Origin: Iris pallida
Lineage: Eukaryota > Streptophyta > Magnoliopsida > Asparagales > Iridaceae
DNA length: 64,000 nucleotides
Reading direction: 5' to 3'
Assembly (NCBI GenBank): GCA_029216955.1
Contig: JANAVB010015600.1
Location: 34,111,832-34,175,831 of the forward strand
Below, in pieces: positions 44,469 through 55,654 of this stretch (positions are counted from its first letter, which is position 1; every line of letters begins with the position of its first letter). A program made the translations under genes and the position numbers. The notes beneath the pieces are model-generated. The model did no database searches, had not been told where the DNA came from, and saw only the letters and a list, made by a program, of their open reading frames with translations.

Positions 44469-44790
44469 AAATGAGCATATAGATACTGGATGACCCCAAG
44501 AGCTCCCCAAACACTTCGTAGGAGTCACGTTGTAGTGTGCTAATTAAATCTTCTGAAGTGGTTGACAGGAAGTCCAGGAGCGAATTAGTTTTCAAGTTGC
44601 AGGAGGACACAACCCTCTCAGGCCATGTTTCGGCTCCGTCCCTGCTTGAAACTTCCAAAAATGAGCAGTTAGATACTGGATAATCCCAAGAGTTCCTCCA
44701 AACACTTCAGTAGGAGCCACAATGTAGTGTCCTTGGCTACTGAAGTGGTTGGGAGGAACTCATGGAGCCAACTAGTTTTCAAGCGTTGCG
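44469..44790. repeat. About 130-bp direct duplication, offset 187-190 bp
   Basis: 44469-44599 and 44659-44787 share AGATACTGGAT, CCCAAGAG, CCAAACACTTC and AGTTTTCAAG in the same order with many substitutions. It is an older duplication than the one at 43329, with nearly the same offset. Confidence 0.7.
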
Positions 44791-45759
44791 CTGGTTGGTG
44801 TTGATTTTGTTTGTGTGAAGGAATAGAATAGCCTACTGCAACCATGTATTTGTACCCAACCAAATGCATGTTGGTTCTAGGACCAAGTACACTTGAAGGT
44901 GACCTTTTGCTGTGGTCATGGCTGGACTGAGAGTGTAAAGCTAACATTCATTGAACCTGACCTTCTTTTCAGCCTCATGGAAAGGGAATCAAAGATTATG
45001 TTTCCTTATCTCACCCGTTGCTTTTTGTTAGTGTTATTCTCATTGTACCTGAAGTTGAACGGTAGATGGGTTCAATCAACTATGTGTATGCTGTAAACCT
45101 GATTAATGAACATTAAACCAAAGAGTGGGATAAAAATGGCATTTCAAAATAACAAAGCTTGTAGCTTACAGTTAAATGTGTGTATCCTAACCTAACATTT
45201 GACTATTATTTTTCACCAACTTTCAAGAATGAGCTCGTTAAAGCATCAAATCCAAACAAGAAGAGCATGGTTGGACAATTGGGGCAGGGTTGGAGGATGC
45301 AAATCATGAATTTGGCAAGGTAAATAGAAACTAAGACAAAAAAGAGGTAGGTACAAACTAGAGGAAAGGAGCTGCCATTTCTTGCACTCAAGCTTACAGT
45401 TAACAAAACAGGTTATCCTTCCAACACCTGCATCTACTGGTTGTTCAAATTTTTATTTAGAATCTTTCTTTTATCAAGTATCCATTATGACCATCTTCAG
45501 CAAAAGATCAGCTATCAGTGATAGTCCAAATTGTGAATCAGGTTTTTTTTCCTTTTCTATGTAATTTTCTAAAAATAAAATGCACAAGAATTTTGTATTA
45601 TTTCTAGCCAGTTCCTCTATAGTTATAGAACTCCATTTAATTTAAAGCAAGTACGACCACAAGATAGTATCCCAAAAAGTAGATAACAAGAGCAGAACTG
45701 TAGTATTACTGTATCACTCAAGTAAGTGTGAAGCACCATTTTAGATCAGTATTTATACC

Positions 45760-46439
45760 TCAGAAGTACCATGAACTGATGATGATGACTGTTGTGTTGT
45801 TTTTGGATGGTTACTTTTTATCATTTCTTTGATTGTAGCCATTTCTTCTTTAAGTGTGATTAGATCGGTCTCCATAGCTTCAATTTTTGTCTTTAATTGA
45901 CGAGCAATCTCTCTACTTGCCGCTGAAGCACGAATCTCTGTCTTTGAAACACCTCCACCCATGCCACAAACATGACCCTTTCTATCACGTCCGAGTACCT
46001 AAACAACATAAATAGCAAGGGGATTATCTTCCACAAGCTTTCAATTTTTTCCTACAAGATATAAACAAACTATTTATAAAAAAAAACCTCACAAACTATT
46101 GCAACAGGGTCATTGTCCAAATCATTTTGCCCCAAGTACGGATCATCTTCTACAAGCTTTCTAATTTTTTCCTACAAGATATAAAAACGGTGCATATATA
46201 TATGATTAATGAAACTCAAAATCAACAAAATTATTATTACAATTGAAAGAGAGTTATTCTTACAACGTAATCGTTCGAGCTGGTAGATGCATTAATATTC
46301 TTGGGCATATGTGTAGTCACGTATAACACGCTTCTATTGACCTCACAAGTAGGACTCTCATTTTTCTATATCAAAAGAGAAACAAAATATCATATTGCAA
46401 CAAAACGTAAGAACAGAAAAAAGCAAAAAAAAGAAAAAG

Positions 46440-46474
<35 letters not shown>

Positions 46475-46697
46475 AATTACCAGCTCATGTGCTACCCTCG
46501 CGCATCCAATCCTACCAGTTGTATGTAGCACCTTAACCTTTTTTCTCGCTTCCTTACCAACTTCACGACGAATATTGTCTTCAGGAGTATAGCAAAAATC
46601 AACAAAGTCTTCCCAATCTTCTTTCTTTACAATGTTAATAGGCCTATTTCTTTTGCGCTCAGCAATATTTGGATACATATCACACCTTTTTCGGAGG
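45760..46697 (-). pseudogene. Transposase_24 (Ptta/En/Spm)-type gene of the CACTA, at least four exons
   Basis: The exons, all in phase 0, are: about 46697-46481 (MYPNIAERKRNRPIN, HTTGRIGCARVAHEL; donor GTAATT), 46365-46264 (NESPTCEVNRSV; donor GTAAGA), 46171-46088 (DDPYLGQNDLDNDPVAIVCE) and 45998-45760 (VLGRDRKGHVCGMGGGVSKT, then a coiled coil). Intron ends TATAG, TTGTAG and TTTAG are seen. The order HTTG...FARVAHE, then DP(Y/V) and GR..GRVRG..GV is that of plant Transposase_24 proteins, accessory proteins of CACTA elements. A TA microsatellite lies in the first intron, and a partial copy of the third exon sits at 46020-46060. 5' and 3' exons were not resolved, so completeness is unknown. 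Confidence 0.72.
46441..46471. repeat. (TA)n microsatellite
   Basis: About 15 TA units follow an A/AG-rich run. It lies in an intron of the transposase gene. Confidence 0.95.
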
Positions 46698-46829
46698 TTA
46701 GACTACCAATTTTTCCAAGAAATATTAGATTTTTGCAAAACTTTAGCCTTATAAATTTCGGGCATAACATATCTACTCTGCAAAGACAATTTTCTTCATA
46801 TGTTACACATACATAAAGATTTAACAAAT

Positions 46830-48480
46830 TTTTATAATTCAGTCTCTACCAGCTATTCATGAACATTCAGTCTTTTCATGAATCCTGGTACCTGTACATG
46901 AGTATCTATACTCTGTGCTGGTGAGCCCTGTTACTAAGATTCTCAAGAAACAATCACTACCAATTTCTTAGCCCAAACCCTATTTTTAAATACAAAATCC
47001 ACATGCAATTTACTTGCGATTCATAAATGAGGACAAAGATACAAGAACTGTGTGTGTGGTCCACAATTTGGACTGCAGTGTGAAGCTCAAGAGACATCTC
47101 CCAGGATTCATAAGTGAAATTGCAAAGATACAAATATACCTTCTTTCTGCAGTGTGAAGCTCAGAAGACATCTCCCATAATTTGGACTGCAGTGTGAAGC
47201 TCAGAAGACAGAGATACAAAGATACCTTCTTTCTACGGTTATCATTTGTTAACTTTTGACCTATGCACAGAAGGCATCTCCTAGGATTCATAAGTGAAAA
47301 AATGGCTATATAATTATGGCTATATATAGGTAAATATTTATACCACTATTACACAATCACTCACTACACCATTAAACAAAATAAATGTTTCAGAAACATC
47401 TACAGAAGTTGCATGTTTCTTCATATCAATATAGAATTAAGGGGAGTACATGTTTCTTCCTAGTGCTATTGTATGAGGAAGTGCACCATGTTGGTGTTGA
47501 TCGAACTTCGAAGAGGACAAGTGATCTTGAAAATAATATATTAAGATAAAAGGGAAAACATCATTCACCACATAAACGGTATGAGATCGAGTATCAACAC
47601 AATTTAAAAGTTCTATTTCTTTGTAAGATGTCAAAATTTCAATAAAAATTGTAATCCTTCTAAACCGTCAAAGCCATTCACTATTTGAAACCTCTGATAC
47701 TCCCGATACCGTCGATCCCGATACTCATAGGAAGGGTCCAATACCAATATTGTGAATCATGATTCCTATACCCCACCATATCCTTCTCAAAGTTATGCAT
47801 TTTAATACCATTATAGTGGTAACTTGATCTGAACTGTTGGCTGATGGCCTACCTTGTTCAGTAACCAACCTTAGCAAAGGTATAGGATGTAACTCAGGCC
47901 TGTGCACCATATATATATAATATGTTAAAGACAACAAAAAACAATGTGCACTCAACTGTCCCTCGTAGTAAAGTCTTCAGTTTCAACTAATTTCTTATAG
48001 GAACATCACTGACATCCAAACAAATCCATATATAGCATCATGCCAAATTACCATAAAACTGTGGATAAATCCATATATGTATGTATGACATATTTATTAT
48101 ATAACTCAGTGTAGCACACAAAAGGGAAACAAATAGGCTTCACATATTAGGCACTCTGCCACAGAGGTTGGTCAATTGAACTATAGGGGTTAAACAGGAT
48201 CAAATGGCATCCTGACTAGAATGAAGAGAAAATTTACTTCCCTCCAACTATTTTATGTGGCCGTGGAGGAGGGCAGTTGATGCCAGATGGGTACTGTTTG
48301 TCGATTAAAGGAAGATGATCGTAATATTCACATTTTCAAAATTAGGAATGAATTACAAGCCTATGGGTCCTTCTGTTTCAAGAGAGAGACATATGCAAAA
48401 GATATCAGCTACAGAGATCAAAGACAAATCCAATGGTGTCCCTTGTCGATTGCCATCTGCCTTGAGCAGTAGGAACTAGA
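46830..48480. other. CACTA interior without a recognisable gene
   Basis: This stretch holds small local duplications (GCAGTGTGAAGCTCA at 47075, 47149 and 47189) and otherwise AT-rich sequence. No protein family was recognised on either strand. Confidence 0.5.
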
Positions 48481-48839
48481 TCGAGTTGAACTGACTATTC
48501 AAAATTCCCGATCAACTCGGAACACTCGATCCGAGTTGAGTCATCAGGCATCTCCTTAATCTGAGAACATTCTTCATTTGGCAATTTCCATGTTCAGATT
48601 CTTTAGCTAACCCTATAGATTTGGGATTCAGGCTTGTTGACAATTTGCTTGATTTTTGTTGTTTTGTATTTTTGTTTAGTATTGCTATCTCCAAGAATTC
48701 GAGTCTCCACAAGCTATAATGACATATGTTGCACCTTTCTGTGAATTCACCAGTGTACTTTTTTTCTTTTGGGAATATATCTAGTTAATATTACTGATGA
48801 AGGATAACTAAATCTTATCAAATTTTGTAGAGATTAAGG

Positions 48840-49080
48840 TTCTGTGATGGACTTCCCTAAGGACTTTGAGATTCAGGGTCCTTGGGTTCTAATGACTCCG
48901 ACGAAGCCCATCTCAACAAAGAGATCACCGGCCTCCAGTTCGGATTGTCTCGGATCAGGGGACGTTTTGGTCAGAATAAATGGAGGGCCTGCCAGTTCCT
49001 GGGGCCGTCCAATTGGAGACAGGCAGTGGCAGCCTCTCCAAGCCAGCAAATGGCATTCTTCATTCTCAAGCAGTGTCTAA
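48840..49080 (+). other. GC-richer exon-like segment inside the CACTA
   Basis: Two plus-strand frames are open across about 240 bases, with balanced codon-like composition unlike the AT-rich flanks. The product is not recognised. It may be a captured gene fragment, which CACTA elements often carry, or a remnant transposase exon. Confidence 0.3.
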
Positions 49081-49496
49081 CTCCGAATAAAATTGGCCAT
49101 ATATCTCACGACTATTTATAATCATTTGCTGATAGTAAATTTACCCTAAAAGCATATGATATAACTGCATCACTTAAATCCATGAAGAAACGGAAAACAG
49201 GGCCTTCCTTTTCACTACGAGTAACAGTTGCAAAAAAAATTTAATCGAGTTTACCAGATCTCTGAGCTATAACAAAATTATGTTTCGGAAAATGAATAGA
49301 AGCAAAAAAATTCTAAAATTAAATAACAATAATAAAAAATACCTGCGTTTTAATTAGTTCTCTAGCCTTGCCTCCTCCAAGCAAAACCCCTTTTCCTATT
49401 CGAAACCTAGATTCAGAGTTTGATGAACAAAACTTAGGTTCAGATTAAAAAATAGACTTAAATATTTCGGTAGGATGATTATGTGGAGCAAAACCC

Positions 49497-49560
49497 TTTT
49501 TTTTTTGATGATGATGATGATGAAGAAGAAGAAGAACAACAACAACAACAACAACAACTT
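49497..49560. repeat. Compound microsatellite (T, GAT, GAA, CAA units)
   Basis: T8 is followed by GAT x5, GAA x4-5 and CAA x7. Confidence 0.95.
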
Positions 49561-50028
49561 ACCTCGTTCATCAAAGTGCAAAACCTTTTTTTTTCTTTGA
49601 TGAACCACAAACAAGGGATGATTTCTGTGGATGATTTTTTTAGGGAAAAGGGAAAATAATTATAACTAAGATGATAAAAAAAATTAGGAAAAATAGATGA
49701 AAAGTTTTAGGGTCGGCTTACCTAGGGCTTCTCCATCACAGCTCTAGGAAAGATTTAGGGTTGGCTTCTTCGTCACAAAACGAGAAAAGAGTTTGAGCAG
49801 AGAGGAAAAGTTTTCGGCAGCTTTAGGGGAAAGTTTTGGTACTTTAGGCTCCAAAGTCCAGCGGGAAAAGTTTCAAGGAAAAGAGCCATCCAATCATCTT
49901 TTATAATATTTTGATAGTTTTTAATAAAAATCGACTGTTTTAATCTGTAAAAAAATATAGCTACATTTCTGGTCCGTCGATAATTACGAACATAAAGGTC
50001 AAAAATTGTTGTTTTTGACGTAGTGTCA

Positions 50029-53000
50029 ACAGGTCCAGTCAGGACAGGAGCGAGCACAGTACATCTCAACAGTTTATAGCAGGTTAAAAAATATAATCAT
50101 ACAGTAAAGTAAGATACAGGTACTGAAAGAATGTAGTATGTAAACAGAGAGAAACTGTAATAGAAATATCTACTATAAATAGAGACTAACACTGGCTAGT
50201 GAGTCAGAGTACAATATAGACATGTAAATGGCATAGGAGATTCTGATAAGACACTGTGGAAGAGATTCTGATAAGATACTACTTGGATATTATTCACATG
50301 TCTATTTCTACTCCCTCGTACCCCCAATCAATACACAAGGATCCAACCAGGTTATGTTATGATTCCATGCAAAGGCCCCCGAAGGGTGATACATGGATGT
50401 CCCATAAATGGGGATTCTAGGAGATTCTAGGATACCAAGTAAATGGGATAAGAGATTCTAGGAGACTCTGTGATCATAAGAGTATATGTCACAAGTGATC
50501 AAAGAACCAGTAAAGCATAGTGATACGCCATGTAAGTAAAACGCACAAAACATATAGTACCTGATGCTTCCTAAGGATAACATCTCAAGAAGGGATCCAT
50601 ATAGTACCAATTCGTGTGACCAACGTGACAGTACAAGTAAAGTAATTTAATACAGGAAATAATTCTAAGCAGGATATGAAATGATCAGAGAATGTACTCG
50701 CCTGGTATCTGAGTGTCCAATATGAAAGTACTATCCGAGGAGTGGTGTCTGGCTCCTAATCAGAACAGCACAAGTCACAACAAGTCCAAAATGGTATAAT
50801 GAAGTCCTACTATGCATTCTATATGATTCTAGGTCTATCTAGGCCAAAGTCAACTCTTGGTCAACTCTGGTCAACCCTAGAAGTCAAACTAGGTCAACCA
50901 AGTCAAACCTAAGTCAAACTAGTCTAACAAGTCTATTCTTGGTCTAAATAAGCTATACAAGACCATTCTAGACTTTCTAGGCAAACAAACTCACATATAT
51001 GCCATAGGCTGTATCATGCCTATAAGCCACCCCTAACACAAGGCTATATGTTATTATCTTACACATAAAAAAATACTACACATATGATATATTATCTAAC
51101 ACAATCATAGACTTACACTAGCATTAGGTTACCTATATACCTATACATAGGTATAGGCACATTCACATAGATATCTATATTACATACCTTACTATAGGTT
51201 ATAATACATATATACAAATAGATATATTCATCTCACATATTATCATATATAAGGTACCTACATATATGTATCCACATATCTACATAATACATGTTACATA
51301 TATAACTAGGCTTTCATGATATAGTAGAGAGAGAGAGAGAGCATAAGTGTATGTGTGAGTGTAGAGAGTGAGAGAGTGCAAGAGTGGGTGGGCATTGTGT
51401 GAAGAGAGAAGACATGTGTGTGTGTGTGTGTGTAGGCTGCAACATGTGACAGGAATTGGAAATAGGTAGGAATGTGATTGTGTGTGTGATGAAGAGTGAG
51501 GGTGTGTGTAGAGTGATAACAATGTGTGTGTGAAACTGTGAGACATTGAACAGTGAAGAGAAGGAGGGGAAACCAATTCAATACTCCATGTTTTCAGCCC
51601 CAAATCTCACTCCAAATCAACAACTCAATGTAATGTGAGACTTCACATCAATCTCAGGTTTTTAGAAAGGAGAGAATCAGTTCAAACCATTGATCAACAC
51701 AACTCAAAATCAGTTAGAAAAATCCAGTTTTCAGTCCCTAGGTTCCAATTTCAGTTTGAACTCAAACTCCCACAAAATCAAACCAAAATTGACATATAGC
51801 TAGATTACATATAGGTAAAATATATTAGGTTGTAAAATATGCAATAAACAGTGATTAAGTAGGCTAAAACAATTGCCAAAATTCATTTTTCAAAAACTGG
51901 AAATCTGGAATTAAATGCTATGTTTCATGACTTTGGGTAAATGGCAAATGATGATAAAAATCAAGTTAAACTATAGATTTAATGGTTGGTAAATAAAATA
52001 TACATGTATATGAGTCATACAGGGTGTTTGTGTCCAAACAAAGTGGACACAAACGTGTCCAATCGAGTAAAACCCAAACAGTACAAAACTGGCACTGTTC
52101 AGTACACTGAGTCGTATATGTGTGCACGCGTGTCGTGCACACGACACAGTCCAACCTAGGACTCGTGCACACCAACCCAGGTTGACCACCTATAGGGCTA
52201 CCCAATAGGCTAGCTAGCCCGTGTCCAAGTCGTGTCTGTGTCGGATACGAGGGTCGTATCAGTGAGGAAAAATCCAGTGCACAGTGTTAGTGTAATCCCC
52301 GTGCAACGAGGATTTCTCCCTTGACATGCCACATGGACACGTGAGACTTGACACGTGGTGTGTCAGTCAGTGCCCCATGGTCCGTGTCAAAATAATGTGT
52401 GTCGTGTCCTCCAGAGCCCCCGAACAGCAGGGGATCTCTGTAGCGCGCGCGCGGGTGTGCGGCGCGTGTCCACGCATCGATTTCGACACAAACCAACACT
52501 AACACCACCACAGAAGAATAGAAATCAATAAGCAATCACAAAACCTAACTTTCTTTTTAAAAACATTGCACAAAAGCAATCGAAATGCCCTTTGAGGCAT
52601 TTCGACAAACACCTAGGGATAACTCCTGATACGTATCCAAACGGACACGAAACTGATGCAATCCGACACGAAACCAATGCAGACACTTAGGGGACTCCTA
52701 GGGCTTCCTAAATATGTAAAGAAATCAAAAATACATGGAGAAATGAGGAAGTTACCTATGGATGAACTTTCAAGAAAAATCCCCTTTGTTGAGCTCCTCT
52801 CTTGATATCCCAATCCAATCAAATCAACCTCAAACTGAAATAAAACTCCAATAACAGCAAGAACAATAATATTAGGATCCAATGCAACTTGTTTTGGGGA
52901 AAAAGGATCTAAAAAGGATTTTCTATGGTTTTTTTGAACATGGAGACTCACCTCTTTCTTCTCTTGAAATAAATTCCTAAAGAAGAGGCTAGCCCTAGAT

Positions 53001-53437
53001 TTTAGGAGAGATTATATAGTAGGGGAATCCCTAGAATAGCTAAGGTGGCCGGCCAACAATGCCTAGGGATTAGGGTTTGGTATTTGTCTTGGGCTTTGGG
53101 CCAACCTACAAGGCTATGGTTTGATTTGATTTATTAAAGGCTCTAAATCATAAGCCATGACTTATGGCTTTCTAAATCCTAATGCTAACTAGAGTCTAAT
53201 GACCAAACCAATGATTAGGCTAGGTTAGAATAGAGTCACATAACCTAACCAAGTCCATACTAACTAGGGTTAGCTCCTAGGTTGGTCTACAAAGGTCCAA
53301 ACTAGTCAAAATCAATCTAGTCCAAACAATTCCAAAATAAATCCTAAAAATTCCCATAAATTCAAATAAATTCTAATAAATTTAAATTACCCCAAAAATG
53401 TCAAAATTACCCTCACACTAGAAATGTGGTAGTGACA
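50029..53437 (-). mobile_element. Second part of the 5' LTR of A
   Basis: It is collinear with 33680-37097, including the TA-rich zone, the GA/TG microsatellites (51326-51500), a few small indels and the conserved TATA box. There is no gene. Confidence 0.9.
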
Positions 53438-53442
53438 GCAGG

Positions 53443-55355
53443 AATCCCACGCGCCAATGGTGCAGGAATCCCACGCGCCGATTGTGCAGGAATCCCATGC
53501 GCCGGAATTACTCTATTTTACTATTTTTACCTGTTTAAGTTGTTTTGTAGCTAGAATCTTGAAAAACTCAAAACATAAAAGTTGTAGATCTTTTTCTTGG
53601 CTTCAAGAATATGTCACTAGTTATTTTATGCAAGTTTCTCTCATTCATGATAAGGTAAGAATAGAACACGATAATGGCCCGCAGTGGCACACTCTTGACA
53701 AGCAAACTGACATGATATATCTTGACATGCTGTTACGACAGCCAGCCTGACATGACAAGTATGAATGACCTGGACACCGTGGGTGATTACGTTTGTACAA
53801 ATAAACCAGTACTGTCTTGCATCATGTCTAGGATAGGGATCCCTGAGTACCACGGTCATGGATACCTACAGTAGTTGACTAAGGTTAATAAACTAGAATA
53901 ATTCAGTAGACATGAAGAAATTCCCAGCTACAGGCAAACCCGTTATCTGGGTGCATTAAGTGGACTTGTAGCCTACCGACGAGTAGGGCACATTTCCAGC
54001 ACACAGTCACGTGTTGCATTCTTCATAAACGGACATTCGACCTGGATAACCGGATGGTCTGCAGGGCTTGTGGCTGTTGGGATAATCTCATTGCATCTTA
54101 CTAGTAACTAGGCCTATGATAACCCTAGTTAGTTAAAAGTATCAAACCGTACTCTTGATTGGCCGTGATTGATTGGATGGAGTTTATTCCAGCTTAGTCT
54201 TATCATGATCCTGTGCAAGATTGTGACATGACATGATTATTGATGCTTGCCTTAACAATAACGATCGGGGGTCCAGTTCTGTTTAGGCGAAGGATTACAA
54301 CCCCGGTCCTTGATGGGTTTAAGGGTTGTAATCTGACTCCCGGAGCAGTTCTGTGTCCTCTCTTCGTTTATTGTCTTATTGCAACCATATGCCATGTTCG
54401 TCATGTTTTACCTTACCTTAATACCATGATTACTTATACTGGCCTTAGCAATAAAGATCAGGGGTCCATTTCTATTCAGGCGAAGGGTTATAACCCCGGT
54501 CCTTGTTTGGTTTAAGGGTTGTAACCTGGCTCCCGGAGCATTTCGGTGTCCTCTCTTCGTTTATTGTCTATACTGTACTAATAATATTCGAGACGGGTTT
54601 CTATTCAGGTGAAGGGTTACAACTCCGGTCCTTGTTTGGTTTAAGGGTTATGACCTGGCTACTTGAATGGTTTCCTCGTACTCAGTTTACTGTTGTTATC
54701 TCTATTATTATCAGTTCTTTATTTATTATCTTTAATATTCTATTGTGATATGCTGGTTTTAGTTTCTAAGTAAAGCCTCCTTTGTGGCACTTGCTCTTTC
54801 TGGGGTCTGATGCAGCTGGTTTTGTGTGGCCAGATATCGGAGCAGCACCAGAGGATCTATCGACCTTCCAGCCAGATGGTGACCACCAGGCGTAACCCTG
54901 GCAACGAGTGGGTTTCTTTTTGTTCTCCCACTTTATTGTAAAATTATTCTTTTAAGGCGTTTAGCCGATGAGCACTTGTTAGCTTGGTTGCACCTTTATT
55001 TACTGTCTGCCTACGGGCTGTAACATGATTGACAGATCCTAGGGTTGATCATGTATGACTAAACTCTTGCTAGTCCTGACATTTTGTAACGACTAGCTTC
55101 ATGATCAGCTAAATATATAATGTTTGGGATGCTTTACTATTGTATATTTGGTGGTCTTACATCTTGTAACATTTACTTACTTGCTTGTGATTGAGACAAT
55201 AGGCTTGTTCTTGACCATAGGAGACTGATGGCTTGTAGTTAAACCCTCATGTATCTAGACAGCCGTGACCGTATAGCGAGGTGGGTTGTACTTCAATATA
55301 CGTAGCTGGCTATGTCTGCCCCCGCTCTCCAGTATTCTGGTTCTGGGGCATGACA
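53443..55355 (+). mobile_element. Second part of the 5' LTR of B
   Basis: It continues the 24-bp array and then repeats 61431-63281 of the 3' LTR. It contains three to four copies of a segment with GGGTTACAACCCCGGTCCTT and GGTTTAAGGGTTGTAACCTG (54290-54660), which look like imperfect inverted repeats. It ends GGGGCATGACA at 55355. Confidence 0.88.
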
Positions 55356-55380
55356 TGGTTTAAGTGGTGGCCCATGCAAG
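55356..55380 (+). other. Putative primer-binding region of B
   Basis: TGGTTTAAGTGGTGGCCCAT and then GCA follow the LTR directly. The block AAGTGGTGGCCCATGCA is shared with element A. The tRNA is not identified. Confidence 0.45.
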
Positions 55381-55654
55381 CTCTTGTAAATCAAGATATG
55401 TGAGAGTTTACCGAATAGATGTCTCAATCAGTACTCTCCCTTGATCTCTGCTCGTATCCTCTTGATCCCTGAAAATCTTGACCTGATCACATGCTTGTAT
55501 CGTTGATCTGTCCTGGTCCTTCCTTATTGTTCCCTATGTCGCCTTCTTCAGTGGCATTGTTCCTGGACCTGCCGATCAGCAGGACGGAGCACCTCCCACG
55601 GACCAGCAGCAACCTGGAGATCAAGCCCAGCATTCAGGAGTACCCTCCAGAGTC

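Larger units (their letters stand above)
42644..50025 (-). mobile_element. CACTA (En/Spm-type) DNA transposon, 7,382 bp
   Basis: The ends are CACTACGTCA... (42644) and ...TGACGTAGTG (50025), imperfect terminal inverted repeats of about 28 bp. The flanking TSD is the 3-bp TCA (42641-42643, 50026-50028). The first 260 bases are packed with short subterminal motifs (CCGTCAAA, GACGGTTT, TTGACAG, ATCCGTC) in both orientations, as in the TNPA-binding regions of CACTA elements. A spliced Transposase_24-type gene lies on the minus strand (46697-45760). I do not recognise exons of the catalytic TNP2 (Transposase_21) protein, so it is probably non-autonomous or decayed. Confidence 0.93.
33183..53437 (-). 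mobile_element. Tekay-like chromovirus A, complete, minus strand, with a CACTA insertion
   Basis: The 3' LTR (33183-37097) and 5' LTR (42139-53437, split) are each about 3,914 bp and match along their length. Over the first 480 bases I count about 16 differences by eye. The flanks gcacg (33178-33182) and gcagg (53438-53442) are a TSD with one mismatch, inside the 24-bp array of element B. Gag (41897-40602) and pol (40601-37177) lie between. Without the CACTA it is about 12.9 kb. Pol carries two stops and a 95-bp insertion. Confidence 0.92.
42139..53437 (-). mobile_element. 5' LTR of element A, split by the CACTA transposon
   Basis: The parts are 42139-42643 and 50029-53437; 50026-50028 is the duplicated TCA. 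Aligned with the 3' LTR, the CACTA interrupts a site that reads AATATTTTTAACAGG there. Confidence 0.9.
32192..55355 (+). mobile_element. 5' LTR of element B, split by element A
   Basis: The parts are 32192-33182 and 53443-55355; 53438-53442 (gcagg) is the duplicated target of A. The LTR's own length is about 2.9 kb, matching the 3' LTR. A 24-bp array runs through the insertion point. The leader hairpin present in the 3' LTR is half lost here (32456-32467, taaaaagtgcaacttgct). Confidence 0.88.

Noticed and set aside
48512..48545. Short hairpin ATCAACTCGG...CCGAGTTGA in the CACTA
   Set aside because: A 9-bp stem with a 10-base loop is expected by chance in 64 kb; no T-run or conserved partner was seen.
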